DNA of 64,000 nucleotides from Helianthus annuus (GCF_002127325.2 NC_035446.2:160252878-160316877); one strand, 5' to 3'; positions 11,846 through 24,600 are shown, numbered from the stretch's first letter. The notes: generated by a model from the letters alone, not told the origin. Numbers and translations are program-made.

Positions 11846-12567
11846 ATTTATACGCGAACTTAACTCATATTCTATTAACCACTTATACTTCACATTTTGT
11901 AACTTTTCTATAAATTTATTTTTAGTGTCTCAACTTTTCTTAAAAAAATCTTTAACTATCTATGATACAAACTTTAAATAATTATATGTGTATGTTTTAT
12001 TTTTTATAAAGTACATATCATAATAATTTATCATAGATTTCATTACATTTGATTTTGATATAAAATCAAACAAAATAGATCCTCGTAGCTCCCATGCACG
12101 TAAACCAATGTTATCATCCACCCCAATCATATCGAATCAAAATTCAGACATCCCTTCAATCCATTCATCAATCTTCATATATGATATGAACGTTAATTGC
12201 ACCTTATTAATCTCTAACAAAACTTCGAAAAATCCCCCCCTCATTCGCCATTTTTATTCTTACTTTGATTCTCTCAAACTCCTTAATTCCTACATTTGTG
12301 AATATTATTATTCAAACCAACACGTGAGATTTATCAAAGGCTGATTCATCGCTATACTCTAACAATAACACAACTGTAAGTTTCATTTTCATGATTTCAT
12401 CTCTCATTTCCAAAATGTATACCCATTTGTCTTTTAATTCCCATTTTCCTTGATTGGTTATATGATCATGAAGCCTCATTTGATCAGATTTAGCCTTTGT
12501 AAATGTCTATAACCAACTTGTGTTTTTTATCTGATCCTTGAAAAAAAAAGGGTTTTTGAAGAATAAG
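11846..12567 (+). promoter_or_regulatory. Promoter region and 5' leader of the PUMILIO gene
   Basis: Noncoding sequence directly upstream of the PUMILIO ATG. A possible leader intron could start at CT|GTAAGT (12376), but no strong acceptor is obvious before 12568. The in-frame codon at 12538 is TTG, not ATG. Confidence 0.4.
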
Positions 12568-15500
12568 ATGGAAGAGGGTATGATGAAAGGTAATGCAGAA
12601 AATACTTTAGAAAATGAGCTTGAATTGATTCTTAGCCAAAGGGAAAGTAGGGTGTTTGGTGATCAAGAACGAGACCGGAGTACGCATCGAAGCGGTAGTG
12701 CTCCACCAACTGTTGAGGGGTCATTAAGTGCTGTTGGAAGTTTGTATAGAAACCCTAATCTTGATGAGATTGATAATGGTTATAGTATTAGTACCAATGA
12801 GATGTTAACTGAAGAAGAACTTAGATCACATCCTTTGTATGTATCATATTATTATGCTCATGGGAATTTTAATCCAAGGCTTCCACCGCCTTTGTTGTCG
12901 AAAGAGGACTGGCGGGCTGCACAGCGGTTTCAGGTTGGCGGGTCGTCTTCTGAAGGAACGAGAGATTGGTGGAAGAAGAAGAATGTGTGCAGTGATAGTG
13001 ATAGCAGTAATAGTTCTTCGTTGTTTTCGATGCAACCTGGATTGGGTATGCACAAAAATGCAGAATCGGATTTGATTGAAATGAGAAAGGCCCGGAAAAA
13101 CTCTGCTGAATGGGTTAGTAAACCCGACGGTTTGATTGGTTTATCGGCTTCTGGAATGGGATGTAGAAGAAAAAGCTTTGCAGATATTCTTCAGGTGAGT
13201 ATATTATATTTTGCTTATATTTTAAATTTTAATACAATTTGTTTTAATTTTTGTTGTGATTTATTTTTTGCAGGAAGGACTTGAACAGCCTGCATCTTCA
13301 TCTAACCGAATTTCTCGCCCTGCAAGTCAGAATGCGATTTTTACTAACTCTCATTCATCAAGTTTAGTTAATGAAAATGAAGCGTTTACGCATTCTTTTA
13401 CACCGATTGTGGGTTCGTCTGTTTCAAGGAGAGCTCCTAGCCCTGGCCTTCCTCCTGTGAGTAGCATTGTTCGCCCTGCTGATGTGGCATCTTCCTTAGC
13501 TAGCTTAAATCTCTCAAAAAGCCATCTTCTTGAAGGAGATAACTATTCGCAATGTAACAATCTTGACGCTATAAATGATCAGAGGTTAAGTTTTCATCAT
13601 CGGTTTGTTGATAATTCGAGAAAAGATAATCTCGGACCAGTGATTTTTCATAGGAGAGCAGCTTCTTCTGCTGATCTTAATTCTAACCAAAACATGTTTG
13701 ACTTTTCAAACTTCGAAGGACCACCTAATCAGGTCCGAAATTTTACCGGGATGGATTTATCTGGTCGGATGCCAACGAGATATTCTGCCGCAAATAGTCA
13801 CCTTGCTTCAGGTAAACAATATGATCCTGTTTTTCTTGCAAACAGACAATAGTTACATGGTTCTAAGTGTTTCTTGATTTGTATTTTGACTATTTTCAGC
13901 TTCAAATATAAATACTGCTGGAAAGGGACAGTTTCTGAGACGATACAACTACCCGCCACCTGTCATGGATTCTCCGCATGGTAATTTTCTTCACGGAGGA
14001 AATAACTATATTGTTTCGCACGGCCATGAAGATATGCGAGCGCTTCATAAGATGTACGTTGAGGCCCTGCTTGCGCAACATAACCAACAATACGGTTCGC
14101 CACATTTTGGTAGATCAGGCAGTTTAAACCATATACACGAGAATCCCGCATACAGTCATGTCATGCCATATCAAGGAAACTTAGTGGAAAAGTCCAGACC
14201 GTTGTCACAGCCCGAACGAACCATGCAGTTTGCTCCTGCATTAAGAAGTTCAGCGGGTGAAGTTAGCTTTGATCGAAGATATGTTTCATCGTTGTTAGAT
14301 GAGCTCAAGAACAATAAAACCAAATCGTTTGAGCTCTCTGATGTTGTTCATCATGTCATTGAGTTTAGGTATAACAAGGCGTTTTCTTCATCTTTTTCAT
14401 TTTTTTCGTACTGGCTTATTACTGCCTTTGTTATTTGTCTCTTTATTTTATAGTACGGATCAGTATGGAAGCCGGTTTATACAGCAGAAGCTTGAAACAG
14501 CAACAGTTGAAGAAAAGAATTTAATATTTCCCGAAATCATTCCTCGTGCTCGTAGTTTGATGACTGATGTCTTTGGTAATTATGTCATACAGAAGGTATA
14601 TTTGATATTTATAATCTGCTCACTTAAACTGTTTTTGTAGCATTTTAACTTAATAAGTCATACATACAAATAATAAATGTGCAGTTTTTTGAGCATGGAA
14701 CTGAAAGTCAAAGAAAGGAGTTAGCGGGTCAACTTATCGGTCATGTTTTGCCTCTTAGTCTTCAAATGTATGGTTGTAGAGTCATCCAGAAGGTGATTGT
14801 TTTACCAAAAAGAACTAATTCTTTAGTAAATCAACATCATATATTGGTAACTTTATATTGGGTTTTGGTCGTTTACGCGTGATTACTTTTTTAATCAGGC
14901 ATTAGAGGTGGTTGATGTTGATCTGCAGAACCTTATGGTAAGTGAGCTTAATGGTTCAGTGATGAAATGCGTTCGTGATCAGAATGGTAATCATGTTATT
15001 CAAAAATGCATTGAATGCGTGCCTCAAGATCGGATCCAGTTTATAGTTTCATCATTCTTTGGGCAAGTCGTTGCCCTTTCGTCACATCCTTATGGCTGTC
15101 GGGTCATACAGGTAAAAAAAGTTATTCAATATTTTATATACATTAGAAACTCTTGTAGGATACTAACTGTATTTGATAATAACAGAGGGTTTTGGAGCAT
15201 TGTGATGATCCAAATACACAAGTTGTAATGGATGAAATCATGAATTCGGTTTGTACTCTAGCACAGGACCAATATGGTAATTATGTTATTCAGGTATGCA
15301 CATAGTTTAATGCAATTGTTTGCTAGTCAGATTGACTAAAATACCCTTCAAGGCTTTTGACTTGTTCGTTTGATTAGCATGTACTGCAACATGGTAAACC
15401 ACATGAGCGATCCGCTATTATCAGCAAGCTTTCAGGACAAATAGTATTAATGAGTCTTCAGAAATTTGCTTCTAATGTCGTTGAGAAATGTTTGACTTAC

Positions 15501-15954
15501 GGAAGTCTAGATGAACGACAACTTCTTGTGAAGGAGATACTTGGTCCCACCGATGAAAACGAGCCGTTACAAGTGAGAACTTTTCTTCTCATTTCCCATA
15601 TTGCCCTTTCGTCCTTCTTTATATCATTTGGTAAACTGTTTTTTTGTTCATAATACAGGCAATGATGAAAGACCCTTTTGGGAATTATGTGGTGCAAAAG
15701 GTTCTAGAAACTTGCGATGAGCAGAGCCGCGAATTCATCCTCTCGCGCATAAAGGTTCATTTGGCGGCTTTGAAACGATACACATATGGTAAACATATTG
15801 TTTCTCGTGTGGAAAAGCTCATCACTTCAGGAGGTGAGAACACGTTCACAAAACATTGTCAATATCTAGATTTTCTTAATTTTATCTCATTAAATTCTCT
15901 ATACATGTATATGCAGAAAGGCATATTGCATCATCAACGTCTTCTAGGTCCTGA
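12568..15954 (+). CDS. PUMILIO-family RNA-binding protein (APUM1-6-like)
   Basis: Post-transcriptional regulator that binds mRNA 3' UTRs in the cytoplasm. My model has ten exons: 12568-13194, 13274-13811, 13900-14368, 14454-14595, 14685-14792, 14899-15111, 15186-15293, 15378-15572, 15659-15833 and 15917-15954. All introns are GT-AG and phases agree, giving 870 aa. The N-terminus has [13 protein letters not shown] (about 41-53), typical of plant PUM proteins. The Pumilio homology domain covers about 525-860 with eight repeats. The recognition residues read SRFIQ, NYVIQ, CRVIQ, NHVIQ, CRVIQ, NYVIQ, SNVVE, NYVVQ, the canonical set for a UGUA-type octamer. The ATG at 12568 is the first one in frame. 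The AAA gene that follows is convergent. Splice sites are predicted, not observed. Confidence 0.93.
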
Positions 15955-16449
15955 GGTATCCTGCTTTTGATAAGGAACAAACTAATAAGATGGCGTCACC
16001 GTAAACTTTTATGGTGAGCTTTGAATTTGTGGTCAAACGGAAAAACAGGATACGAGTCTTGATTTTGATGGTTATATATATGGTTTTTTTATATCTTGTA
16101 AAGAGAGAACTGTAAATGATCGATGATGATCGCTTTTGATAGATAAGTTAAACAGGGAGCATGTTTTTTTTATGTATATATGCTGGATTTTGATTCTGAT
16201 ATGACATATTATATGAATTCCTGGTTTGTTTCACAATGGATGTTGGATCTTGATGATGACTAAACCGATGTTAACATGACACGTTAAGCAAATCTATCGG
16301 TCTGTTCACATAAAAGATAAACTCATAAAACCGTTTATGGTTATTTTAAAGCTCATTACTAAGATAAAAGTCATACCAAAGTCCATTTACAATACATGCA
16401 TATGCTTAAATAGTAAGTACCCAATCTTCATAATTAATTACTTAATTAG
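15955..16449 (+). other. PUMILIO 3' UTR and convergent intergenic gap
   Basis: The first about 250 bases are probably 3' UTR. Part of this stretch (about 16095-16180, TAAAGAGAGAACTGTAAATG... AGGGAGCATG) recurs at 34150-34225 next to the decayed PUMILIO copy, so it belonged to the duplicated unit. The minus-strand AAA gene begins its stop codon at 16450. Confidence 0.6.
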
Positions 16450-18850
16450 CTAAGCGTCCGGTGCATCCTCTTCTTGCTTCTTTTCACTTTCTTTTGCAGC
16501 CAATTCTTCTGCTTCTTTTAGCCTTGCTTTGGCCTCCTCATTCTCCTTCCTCTTTACATCAAAAAACTCAATGAGGCCACCAAGAGCAATGTCCGGGTCA
16601 TTGTCTTTAAGAAGCTGTTCTGCTACTTCAGCAGGGGTAACATCCACATGGCAGATCAAATCATCGATTTCTTCAAAAAGATTGTGTTCGGTAATACCAA
16701 GGTAGTTGGAGACTAGCAGCCGAAAGGCGCTTGGGGTGCAATATGACATGTGGATGTGAACATCCATACGACCCGGACGAATAAGTGCAGGATCAAGTTT
16801 CTCCTTCCTATTTGTTGTGAATATTATGATCCTCTCGTCACCACAACTTGACCATAACCCGTCAATGAAATTAAGAAACCCTGATAAAGTTACCTTTTCA
16901 AAACAATTGTTGTTAGATTCACAATGATTATTGCTATAAAATCACCTAAACTAGACTATTAGAGTCACTCAAATCAAAGAACACTAATAAGTTACGTTAC
17001 TATTCCAATAAATACACTTGTTTTTTTTAACTACAAATCATTCAAGTTTCACTACTTCCATTAAATACACTTGTTCTTTTTTAACTACAAATCATTCAAG
17101 TCAGTGGCGGAGCTTGACCAAAAGTTCTAAGTGGGCGGAAAGTCATGAGACCCAATTTATATATTGCATAAATATTTAGGCAAAATAATTGGGGGGACAA
17201 TCCTATATAATTTTAAAATTTTCGGACGAAAAATAGGAAATTTTACACTTTTAACCGGAACATTCGGCGGGGCGGATGCACCCCCCAATTTACACTAAGC
17301 TCCGCGAATGATTCAAGTTTCATTACTCCTCACGAGCTTAGCCAAACCGAACCAAGCTAGGGCAATATTAGGCTTGGCCCGGCTCATTTTCAAACCGAGC
17401 CAATGCAAACGAGCTTCAAACCACGAACTTTTTGAACAACCATACTTACTCTCATCAAGGACGCCTCTATGTGGTGAATTATTAAGCTTGAGTCTAGAGC
17501 CCAAAATTATTGAGGCCCCAAATTTTAACTAAATATAATAAATTATATGCATAGTGCATAGTTCAATCCACATTTTCTGTTTTGGGTCCAAAAATATCGA
17601 GTCTTAATCGAATCTCGGTACATTTTATGTTTATAACGATAACATTTGAAAAAGGGCCTTGAGTTTTTAGTTCGTCTTAGACCCCTAAAATAGTTGAGTC
17701 GCCCCAACGCCCATTGTTTTGAATTAAGAAAATTAGTTATTAGTTAGTTACTAGTACAACAATAATAAAAGTTAGTTATATACGATGATGATCATATATA
17801 TATTTATGGACTAACCTTCGGTTCTTCCTCATAACCTCGCCGGTAATCCCTTCGAATCGCTTTCTCCCTTTCAGCTTGCACCCGATCATGCAACTCGACC
17901 GAGCAATCAATATCCTCGACCACCAGTATCGACCGGTTCGCCGTCGCCACCAACAACCTCCGCAGCTCCGAATTCGAATGAATATTAGTCAACTCCAAGT
18001 CATATATATCAAACTTCAAGTAATTCGCCATGGCCGCAATCAAGCTAGACTTCCCAGTACCCGGAGGACCATACAACAAGTACCCTCTCTTCCACGCCTT
18101 TCCGACTTTCCGGTAATACTCTCTCCGTTCTAAAAACCTATCCAAATCCTTCACCACCATATCCTTCACACCCGTATCCATAGCCACCGTCTCAAACGTC
18201 GCAGGATGGTCAAGGTTGACCGGCGTCCACGTCGTAGGATACCTTGTATAGCTCGTTTTTCTCTCCACTGTGAACAGCTTCACGGTTTTCTCATTTTGTA
18301 TAATGGTTTTTGAACTAGTGATGATAAACGGCAAGTAGGAATTCAACGCGAGATCTTTGTGTTTCCGGTGAAACGTGAGTTCTAGCGATCGGAGGTCTGA
18401 TTTGGAAGATCTACCGTTTTCGTCGTGAGTGTAATACTCTCTAGTGGGTTTCTTCTTGGAAACTAAAGACCACGTGAAGTTAACTCCTTTGTAAACATCT
18501 GTATACTCCTCGTTGATCTCCATGGATAAGTTGAAGTGTTGTTCGTTTGGGGTTTTAGCGACTTTTAACCGGTGGATATCGGAGGAGATACGAGAAGAAA
18601 GGTAAAGTTGTGTGGCGGTGTAGATTTCGTTGTCGTTAAAGCCTTCGAATTCGTAGAAGACCATGGTTAACTGGTTAGAGAACTTGTTGAGGAATTTGCG
18701 GAAGTTGAGGTATAGGTAGTCTTGGAATTCAGGGGGGAGGTAGTCGCGGGAGACGCTGCGGACGACCATTGCGGCGGCGGCGACGGAGCCGATGGTGGAG
18801 ATGAGTGTTTGGGCCATGGCGATTCTGGATTCAGTTGACGGGGAAGACAT
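16450..18850 (-). CDS. AAA-ATPase, BCS1/HSR4-like, copy A
   Basis: Membrane-anchored AAA-type ATPase of the plant AATP1/HSR4 group, related to mitochondrial BCS1. Two exons: 18850-17816 (345 codons) and 16893-16450 (147 codons plus stop), total 492 aa. A hydrophobic N-terminal segment (about 13-30) precedes the AAA-associated domain (about 30-140). Walker A GPPGTGKS is at 261-268, Walker B ILVVEDID at 308-315, sensor-1 asparagine in IIIFTTNR and arginine-finger region DPALIRPGR in exon 2. The tail is charged and rich in K/E. The 922-bp intron is enlarged by insertions, including a hAT MITE. The gene faces the PUMILIO gene tail to tail. Its substrate is unknown; relatives are linked to stress responses. 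Confidence 0.92.
17102..17310. mobile_element. hAT-like MITE in the intron of AAA copy A
   Basis: A 209-bp insert with inverted ends (CAGTGGCGGAGCTT at the left, and CATTCGCGGAGCTTAG read inward from the right), bounded by a perfect 8-bp duplication, ATTCAAGT, at 17094-17101 and 17311-17318. An 8-bp duplication is the hAT signature. Confidence 0.8.
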
Positions 18851-19654
18851 TTCGAAAGTGTAAGGAAGATTCCAACGAGTCCAGAGTCTATAGTGATGTT
18901 GGCCTGCTCATTTAGTCATTTTGATTGGTTCTTTTTTTTATTATTAATGATTGATGGCGAAATCAAGTTCTATACCAACTTCTTCGCTACAACCACAACC
19001 ACTCTCTCTGGTGACAAAAGCTTGGTTGATTGGTTTAAAAGTGAAACAAAAAATTCAATTTTGGTTGGGGAGTTTTTAATATTTTGAAAATGTCACTTGG
19101 CTACTGAATGGTTACTTTTGTAATTATGTTTTCTATTTTTTTTTTATAACAATGAATTTTACATAAAATATGATTTTCTTTAATAACTTTTTAATATTTA
19201 ATTATTAAAAAAATCTGAAAACACTTGTTTAACTTTTTTTTGAACATATCGATATAAATTTATCAAAAACTGATTTCCTTCAAAAAATATATTTTATTTT
19301 TTTTTTTATAAAAAATGCATTATCTTTGTTTTTCCACATGTACTAATCTTACTGGTTCGTTAGATTATTTTTTTAATTAAAAGATTTCTTATATTGTTCT
19401 ATTTATTTTGCTTTTAAAACAAATCGGTTTCAAATGAAAATATTAATTGTAATTATTTTTAACACATTTATGGATAAATAATAAGCATAAGAATATATAT
19501 TTAATAAAAAATGTTTTAAAAATTGGGTTGTGAATGTGAGTAGAAGGTTGAGGTAGGTTAGGTTGTGTAGGTGAAAAAGAGAGAAATTAGTTTTTTATTA
19601 AAAGGTTGGGTTAGAGAAGATTGTGGATGGCCCATAAAGTTGTTTTGTATTTAC
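18851..19654. other. Upstream region of AAA copy A
   Basis: Probable promoter side of the minus-strand AAA gene, then AT-rich intergenic DNA. No defined regulatory site is recognised. Confidence 0.4.
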
Positions 19655-20146
19655 ACAGTTAGTCCCTGTGGTTTATGTAAAGTAACAAGGTAACGTACTA
19701 ATAGTTTAAAATCACATTCTAAGGTTCTAATTTTTTATTTTGTAACAACTTAGGGTATTAACACTAACTTTTGTTAACTTTTATAGTCAAGATTGAGTAA
19801 AATTACTAAAATACCCTTTATCAACTACAAGGGCTATTTATGTAATTAACTTTATCCAAATACAGGGACCATTTGTGTAATATTTTGTCTTCTTTCGGGA
19901 AAACCAAGGTATATATACGAAAAAAAAACAGAACTCAATACTTTTGAAAAACAAATCTGACTTTATAATACTCAATAAGATTATTTATAAACAAATATTG
20001 ATTTTTTTTTCTAGAATAAACCAATATATATAAAATCTGATTAAAAGGTGGAGAAAGAAAAAGGTTTTCAAAGTTTTCCTTTCCTTTTATTTTGTTTTGA
20101 AAAAATGGTGTCGAACTCAAGATTATGTTTACCAAATAAGACTTAG

Positions 20147-20454
20147 GGGACTAGGGGTGGTTCACTAGTGATAGAATTTATCACTCACAAGCACCAATCA
20201 AGTTTCGCCATGTCATTGACCATTTTTCCATCACTCACAACCATTTTTAGTGGGGGTGGTCATCACTCACCACCACACCCAACAATTTCCCCCCAACCAA
20301 CAAATACCCTCACAAAAATAAACCATAACGCGTTGTCACCATCACGAAAATGATTAACGCGTGGAAGATTAACGCGTTAAAGTGGTAGCGGCGGCGGCCC
20401 ATCACGCGTTGATGTTTGTTTCCGTTATAGAATAACGGAGTGCCCCGGCACCTC
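20147..20454. mobile_element. Harbinger-type MITE, 308 bp
   Basis: Bounded by TTA at 20144-20146 and 20455-20457. The ends GGGGACTAGGGGTGG and (inward from the right) GAGGTGCCGGGGCACTCC resemble those of the Harbinger element at 9129-10974. It shares the internal phrases CACTAGTGATAGAA, CATCACTCAC and ACGCGTT, so it is a likely non-autonomous relative. Confidence 0.8.
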
Positions 20455-20642
20455 TTACAATAATCTTATTCCAATGAAACTTTAGTCTTCAAATTTTCTT
20501 TTGATGCATTGATTGACCAAAACAATTTCGATTTTGGTTTCAATTTTTCCGGCAACAAAATCCTGGAGATACTCTGCTCATTAGCTTTTTTATTGAAAAT
20601 ATTCGGAATTGATTAATCCAGTTCACTCAATGATCGAATATT

Positions 20643-20888
20643 ATGTTTAGTTTCGTTTTAATAAAGTTTACGTCGGTTTGTGCCGGTGCCATCCTTATTG
20701 CCACGTTAATTCTGAAAAAAATCTTTTTCGATGAGAACCAAATCCCTAATAAACCCACCGTGTTCATAAAACCCGAAAATTCAATTTGGAAAATCAGTCC
20801 GAAGAATCACCACAATCTGAAAATTCAATCCAAAAAATCGATCAAGAAATCCATTCAAAATCTTCGATACAGAAGACCAAATCGTTGA
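20643..20888 (+). CDS. Small ORF of unknown function inside the MULE-like element
   Basis: ATG-started ORF of 81 codons. Residues about 3-25 form one hydrophobic segment (VLIKFTSVCAGAILIATLIL), followed by a basic, asparagine-rich tail. I do not recognise it. It could be a captured exon fragment or chance. Confidence 0.15.
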   Translation: MFSFVLIKFTSVCAGAILIATLILKKIFFDENQIPNKPTVFIKPENSIWKISPKNHHNLKIQSKKSIKKSIQNLRYRRPNR

Positions 20889-21445
20889 ACATCAAAATGG
20901 GAATGAAAATTGAAACAAAAAGAAAAACAAAAACCCCTGTTTTGTTGGCAAACCTGCAACACATTTGAAATTAGAAATTTACAACTATAATTAACCAAGA
21001 ATCGATTTATTCATTTCCAATACTCTAGCCGAAACCAATAACATCAAACGATGTCAACTATTAAATCTGGATAATTAATTCAAATAATTCTAATAAAAAC
21101 ACAAAGATCAGAGGCAACAAATGAAGACCACTGGTTTATATATGTTGCTTGATTATTTGTTGTATAATCCATTAAGTTTGTTTATTACACATACGGTCCC
21201 TATATAAAGATAAAGTAAATTATATAAATGACGTTTGTAGTTGAAAAGGGGTATTTTAGTAATCTTACTTAATCTTGACAGAAAAGTAACAAAAGTTAGT
21301 GTTAATACCCCAAGTTGTTATAAAATAAAAAGTTAGAACCTTAAAATGTGATTTTAAACTATTAGGGTGAAGGGGGTGCTCACCTTATAAACCTTAAAAT
21401 CTTACTTACCTTGTTATTTTATATAAACCATATAGATTAATTGTG

Positions 21446-22460
21446 TAATTAACTCTAATTAATATTTGTATATTGAATTATCTAGTTTCATATTTGCACT
21501 CTACAGCAGCAAAGGTTGAATGTTCTGTTTACAACTTTTTATTACTTTTCACTTTCAAACTTAAAAGATCTCATTCAAAGATTTCATCCTTTATACAATA
21601 GTTTTGTGTTTGAAGAAAATTGTAAAAAAACCTATCAAATAAATTATTAAAAAAAATTCTATCAAATAAATTATTAAAAAACATCTACCACCTTTTTAAT
21701 TTAAAAACGATCCATAGTATGTGTTCTTTGAAATTTAGGTTGTTTGGATTTGTTAGGGTTGAATTTTTTTAGGGGTTGGTGGTTTAATTTTTTTTTTTTT
21801 TTTTTTTTTTGGGGGGGGGGGGGGGTGTTTAACTATTTTGGTTTTATTATGTGTTTGAGGTATAGGTGATTTAGTTTTGTCCCAAAATTGGTTCAAACTT
21901 GGGATAAAATAATTTTTTCAAAAATGAGTTACAGAGCAAACGTTAATAATTACGCTGAACGTAAAAAAATGCACACGTAAACTTTTTTTGACGTTTAAAG
22001 CTAACGTAAAGAATTACCACGTTTACACCGTGCGTAAATAAGTTTTTTACAATCGACGACGTAAGTTAAAAAATTAATGATAATCAGGGTCGGCTCAACC
22101 ATTTTGGTGGCCTAAAGCAAAGTAAAAAACTAGAGGCCTTTTTCCCTCAAAAAAAAAAATTGAGTAAATCGCAATTGCTGCCCAAATACAATACTCCATA
22201 TGCAGTGCCCCTACAAATCTGCTATACATCAATAATATTCATCGCAACCCGGCCCAAATATCGGATTAAGTTATTCTACAAATGCTCATAATTGTAAGAA
22301 GTGTAAGAATGATTTATAGAGTGACAACTGTCCAATAACCTAAAACATAAACCCACTACACCACCACCCAAAAAGTAAACACCCACCCCCATCAAAGATT
22401 TAATGGTATGGTACGATTTAGTTCTAAATAAACAAAACAGGGCCCAAACTAACAAACCGT
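21446..22460. other. Intergenic DNA with homopolymer tract
   Basis: No gene. A run of about 23 T (21788-21810) is followed directly by about 15 G (21811-21825). A 60-base phrase at about 22272-22335 (ATTGTAAGAAGTGTAAGAA...) recurs at 22813-22880 and, inverted and decayed, near 23205-23270. Confidence 0.5.
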
Positions 22461-22466
22461 CAAAAC

Positions 22467-22680
22467 TGCGTTTTTTTTATCGGCAAATTTGGATCATTGA
22501 CGGCACTGGAGTATTATCGTGCCACCAGCGGAACCACCTGATCATATCCATCTCCACTAGGCATAATGCCTATACACCAATTCAGAAGTAAACCCAATAA
22601 ATATGAGAAAAACCCCATTGTAGGAATCGAACCCGAAACCTATTAGTCACAAAGTGTTATCATATTTAGGTTTGGTTTAC
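22467..22680 (-). mobile_element. Probable tRNA-derived SINE
   Basis: Read on the minus strand there is a strong B-box match (GGGTTCGATTCC near 22630) shortly after a tRNA-like start (ACTTTGTGACTAATAGG), and the unit ends in an A-run (T-run at about 22471-22478 on the plus strand). No target duplication was identified, so the borders are approximate. Confidence 0.5.
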
Positions 22681-23432
22681 TTTTCCAAAAAATCGTACTA
22701 GTATGTCTGATCCGGTCATCGTCAACACCGGTCAGGGTTAGGGATTTCTTTTTGTATAATTTTATTATTTTTAGTAAATGACTTATCTCCTAATATTCTA
22801 TAGTTTTCATAAATGGGTCAAGTTATTCTACAAAGGCTCCTAATTGTAAGAAGTGTAAGAAAGATTTATAGAGTGACAAGTGTCCACTACATCACCCCAA
22901 AAACCTAACCCCCCCCCCCCCCCGGCAAAAAAAAAAAAAAACTATAACTCACAAAAAAAAAAACCCCAAAAAACCTAACCCCCCCTCACTCCGTCTCTCA
23001 AAAAAAATCTAAAAAAAAACCTAACCTCCCCCCCCCCCTAACCCATTCTAAAAAAAACTAAACACCCACCCCCACCACCACCCAAAAACCTAAACCTCCA
23101 ACACCCCCACCCCCTCGGCAAAAAAAATAAATAAATAAAAATAAAAATAATTTTTTTTTTGGGGGGGAGGGGGGTTTAGGTTTTTGGGTGGTGGTGGATG
23201 TTTAAGTTTTTTTTTTTTTTTGTAGTAGGTTTTTTTAGGAGTCTTTGTACCCTTCTTACAATTAGAATTTTTTGTATTTGATCCTAATCCTTTCATAAAT
23301 ATTCTATAGTTTGTCATAAAGATGAAATCGGTATTTTATCTAAATTTGTTGCAAAACAAGAACCACAATTTATCCAAATTAGAAACATATTATTTGATGA
23401 TCTGAACACACAAATCCAAATTAGAAACATAT
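22681..23432. repeat. Low-complexity and inverted-repeat region
   Basis: C-, A-, T- and G-runs alternate. CCACCACCCAAAAACCTAAAC near 23067 pairs with GTTTAGGTTTTTGGGTGGTGG near 23175, giving a stem of about 20 bp, with more short stems around it. The repeated 60-base phrase of the preceding region also occurs here. No coding content. Confidence 0.55.
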
Positions 23433-23583
23433 TATTGTAATGATCCAAAGACACAAGTTGTAATGGAGAAAATGATGAACTCGTTTTGTACTCTAGCACA
23501 AGACCAATATGGTAACTATGTTATCCAGACAAACAAAATTACAAATTTTGGCGATGGACATAGATTAATGCAATTGTGTTTGT
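23433..23583 (+). pseudogene. PUMILIO exon 7 remnant (first decayed copy)
   Basis: Matches exon 7 of the PUMILIO gene plus the start of its downstream intron: GATGATCCAAA...ACACAAGTTGTAATGGA, ...TGTACTCTAGCACA.GACCAATATGGTAA, then TTAATGCAATTGT. It has substitutions and lacks the GT donor. It sits about 1.1 kb before AAA copy B, the same order and orientation as PUMILIO relative to AAA copy A. Confidence 0.85.
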
Positions 23584-24600
23584 GTGTGTATCATTTTTAA
23601 TGAAAAGACTAGAGACCAACGTTAACAATATTTGGTCCAAGATCCAAATAGAGTTCATTTAAATAATTAGAATTAAAATCCAATACCAATAGTCCATTAT
23701 CCAATACTTAAATGTCCATTTGAGTAATTAAGTCAAAATTTCAAATACTAAAATGTGAAGCGTCGATCAATACTCAAGTCTCAACCCGCCATTTGATTAA
23801 GAAGTGCAAGACCCTAATCAAAACCCCCCATTGGCCATTGGCCATCGTTATTCGATTTCTCCATCGCCACTCGCCAAGACGTTAACTCGTTAGGGTTTTT
23901 GCTTCAATCGAGTCATTCAATTTCAAACTTCCGATAGAACAAGGGTATGTCTCCATCGGTTGACGATTTATCTTCCCGCTTAGTTAATCTCGATAGAACT
24001 AGTTGAGTGTTTTTGTATTTCTTGTTATTTGTTAAATTTTTATTTGTGTTCTATTGGACGAAAACTGCACTTTATTCTAATAACTTGCACTCCCTTCGTC
24101 ACTTTCCTTGTTTATTCTTGGACGCTTGATACTCGCTCGACGTTCGTTCAAAAATGCTCGGATCGAAAGACGCTCGCTCGACTTTAGCTCGGTTGAAAAA
24201 ACGCTCGGTTCGATTCGGATCAGTTCAGCTCGTGAACAGCCCTACTTAGGGAGGCAAGCGTGAAAATGCAATCTTCACCATACACGTAGAAAAGAACATC
24301 TTTAAGTTGTAGCCCACTATTGACATCCTAATGCCAATATCTATGAGTAATAAACTAGCATGAAATATGACAAAATATTGAACATTTTTCTAGTTTCTTC
24401 AAAGATGTAGCTTCAAAGACGATAGATGGCTCACAAGTAGCTTTAGAATCCGATAGATAAGGGCAATGCTTCATTTTTAATCTTCAAAATGACAAATTTT
24501 GTGCATCTTTTTCTATGATTTTTAACACATGCATTATGCCAAAATAGTAAATAACCAAACTTCATAACTAATTAATTAATTAACTACTTTTCTAATTGTC
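23584..24600. other. Intergenic DNA before AAA copy B
   Basis: Around 23820-24010 the sequence looks like a gene leader: GTTAGGGTTTTTGC, then an ATG at 23947 reading MSPSVDDLSSRLVNLDRTS before a stop. This could be a stranded first exon but is too short to identify. 24120-24245 is rich in GCTCG repeats. Confidence 0.35.

Larger units (their letters stand above)
19655..21445. mobile_element. MULE-like element with about 230-bp inverted ends
   Basis: The left arm (about 19660-19895) and right arm (about 21180-21440) are inverted copies. Matching phrases include TAGTTTAAAATCACATT, GGTATTAACACTAACTTTTG and ACTAAAATACCC. Long arms around noncognate DNA are typical of Mutator-like and Pack-MULE elements. 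The interior holds a Harbinger MITE and a small ORF. The right arm is interrupted near 21366 by a fragment reading AGGGTGAAGGGGGTGCTCACC, the end of another MITE family. No clean target duplication was found, so the outer ends are approximate. Confidence 0.6.

Noticed and set aside
12538..12567. Upstream extension of the PUMILIO reading frame to 12538
   Set aside because: The first codon there is TTG. The first in-frame ATG is 12568, and the preceding A-run looks like leader.
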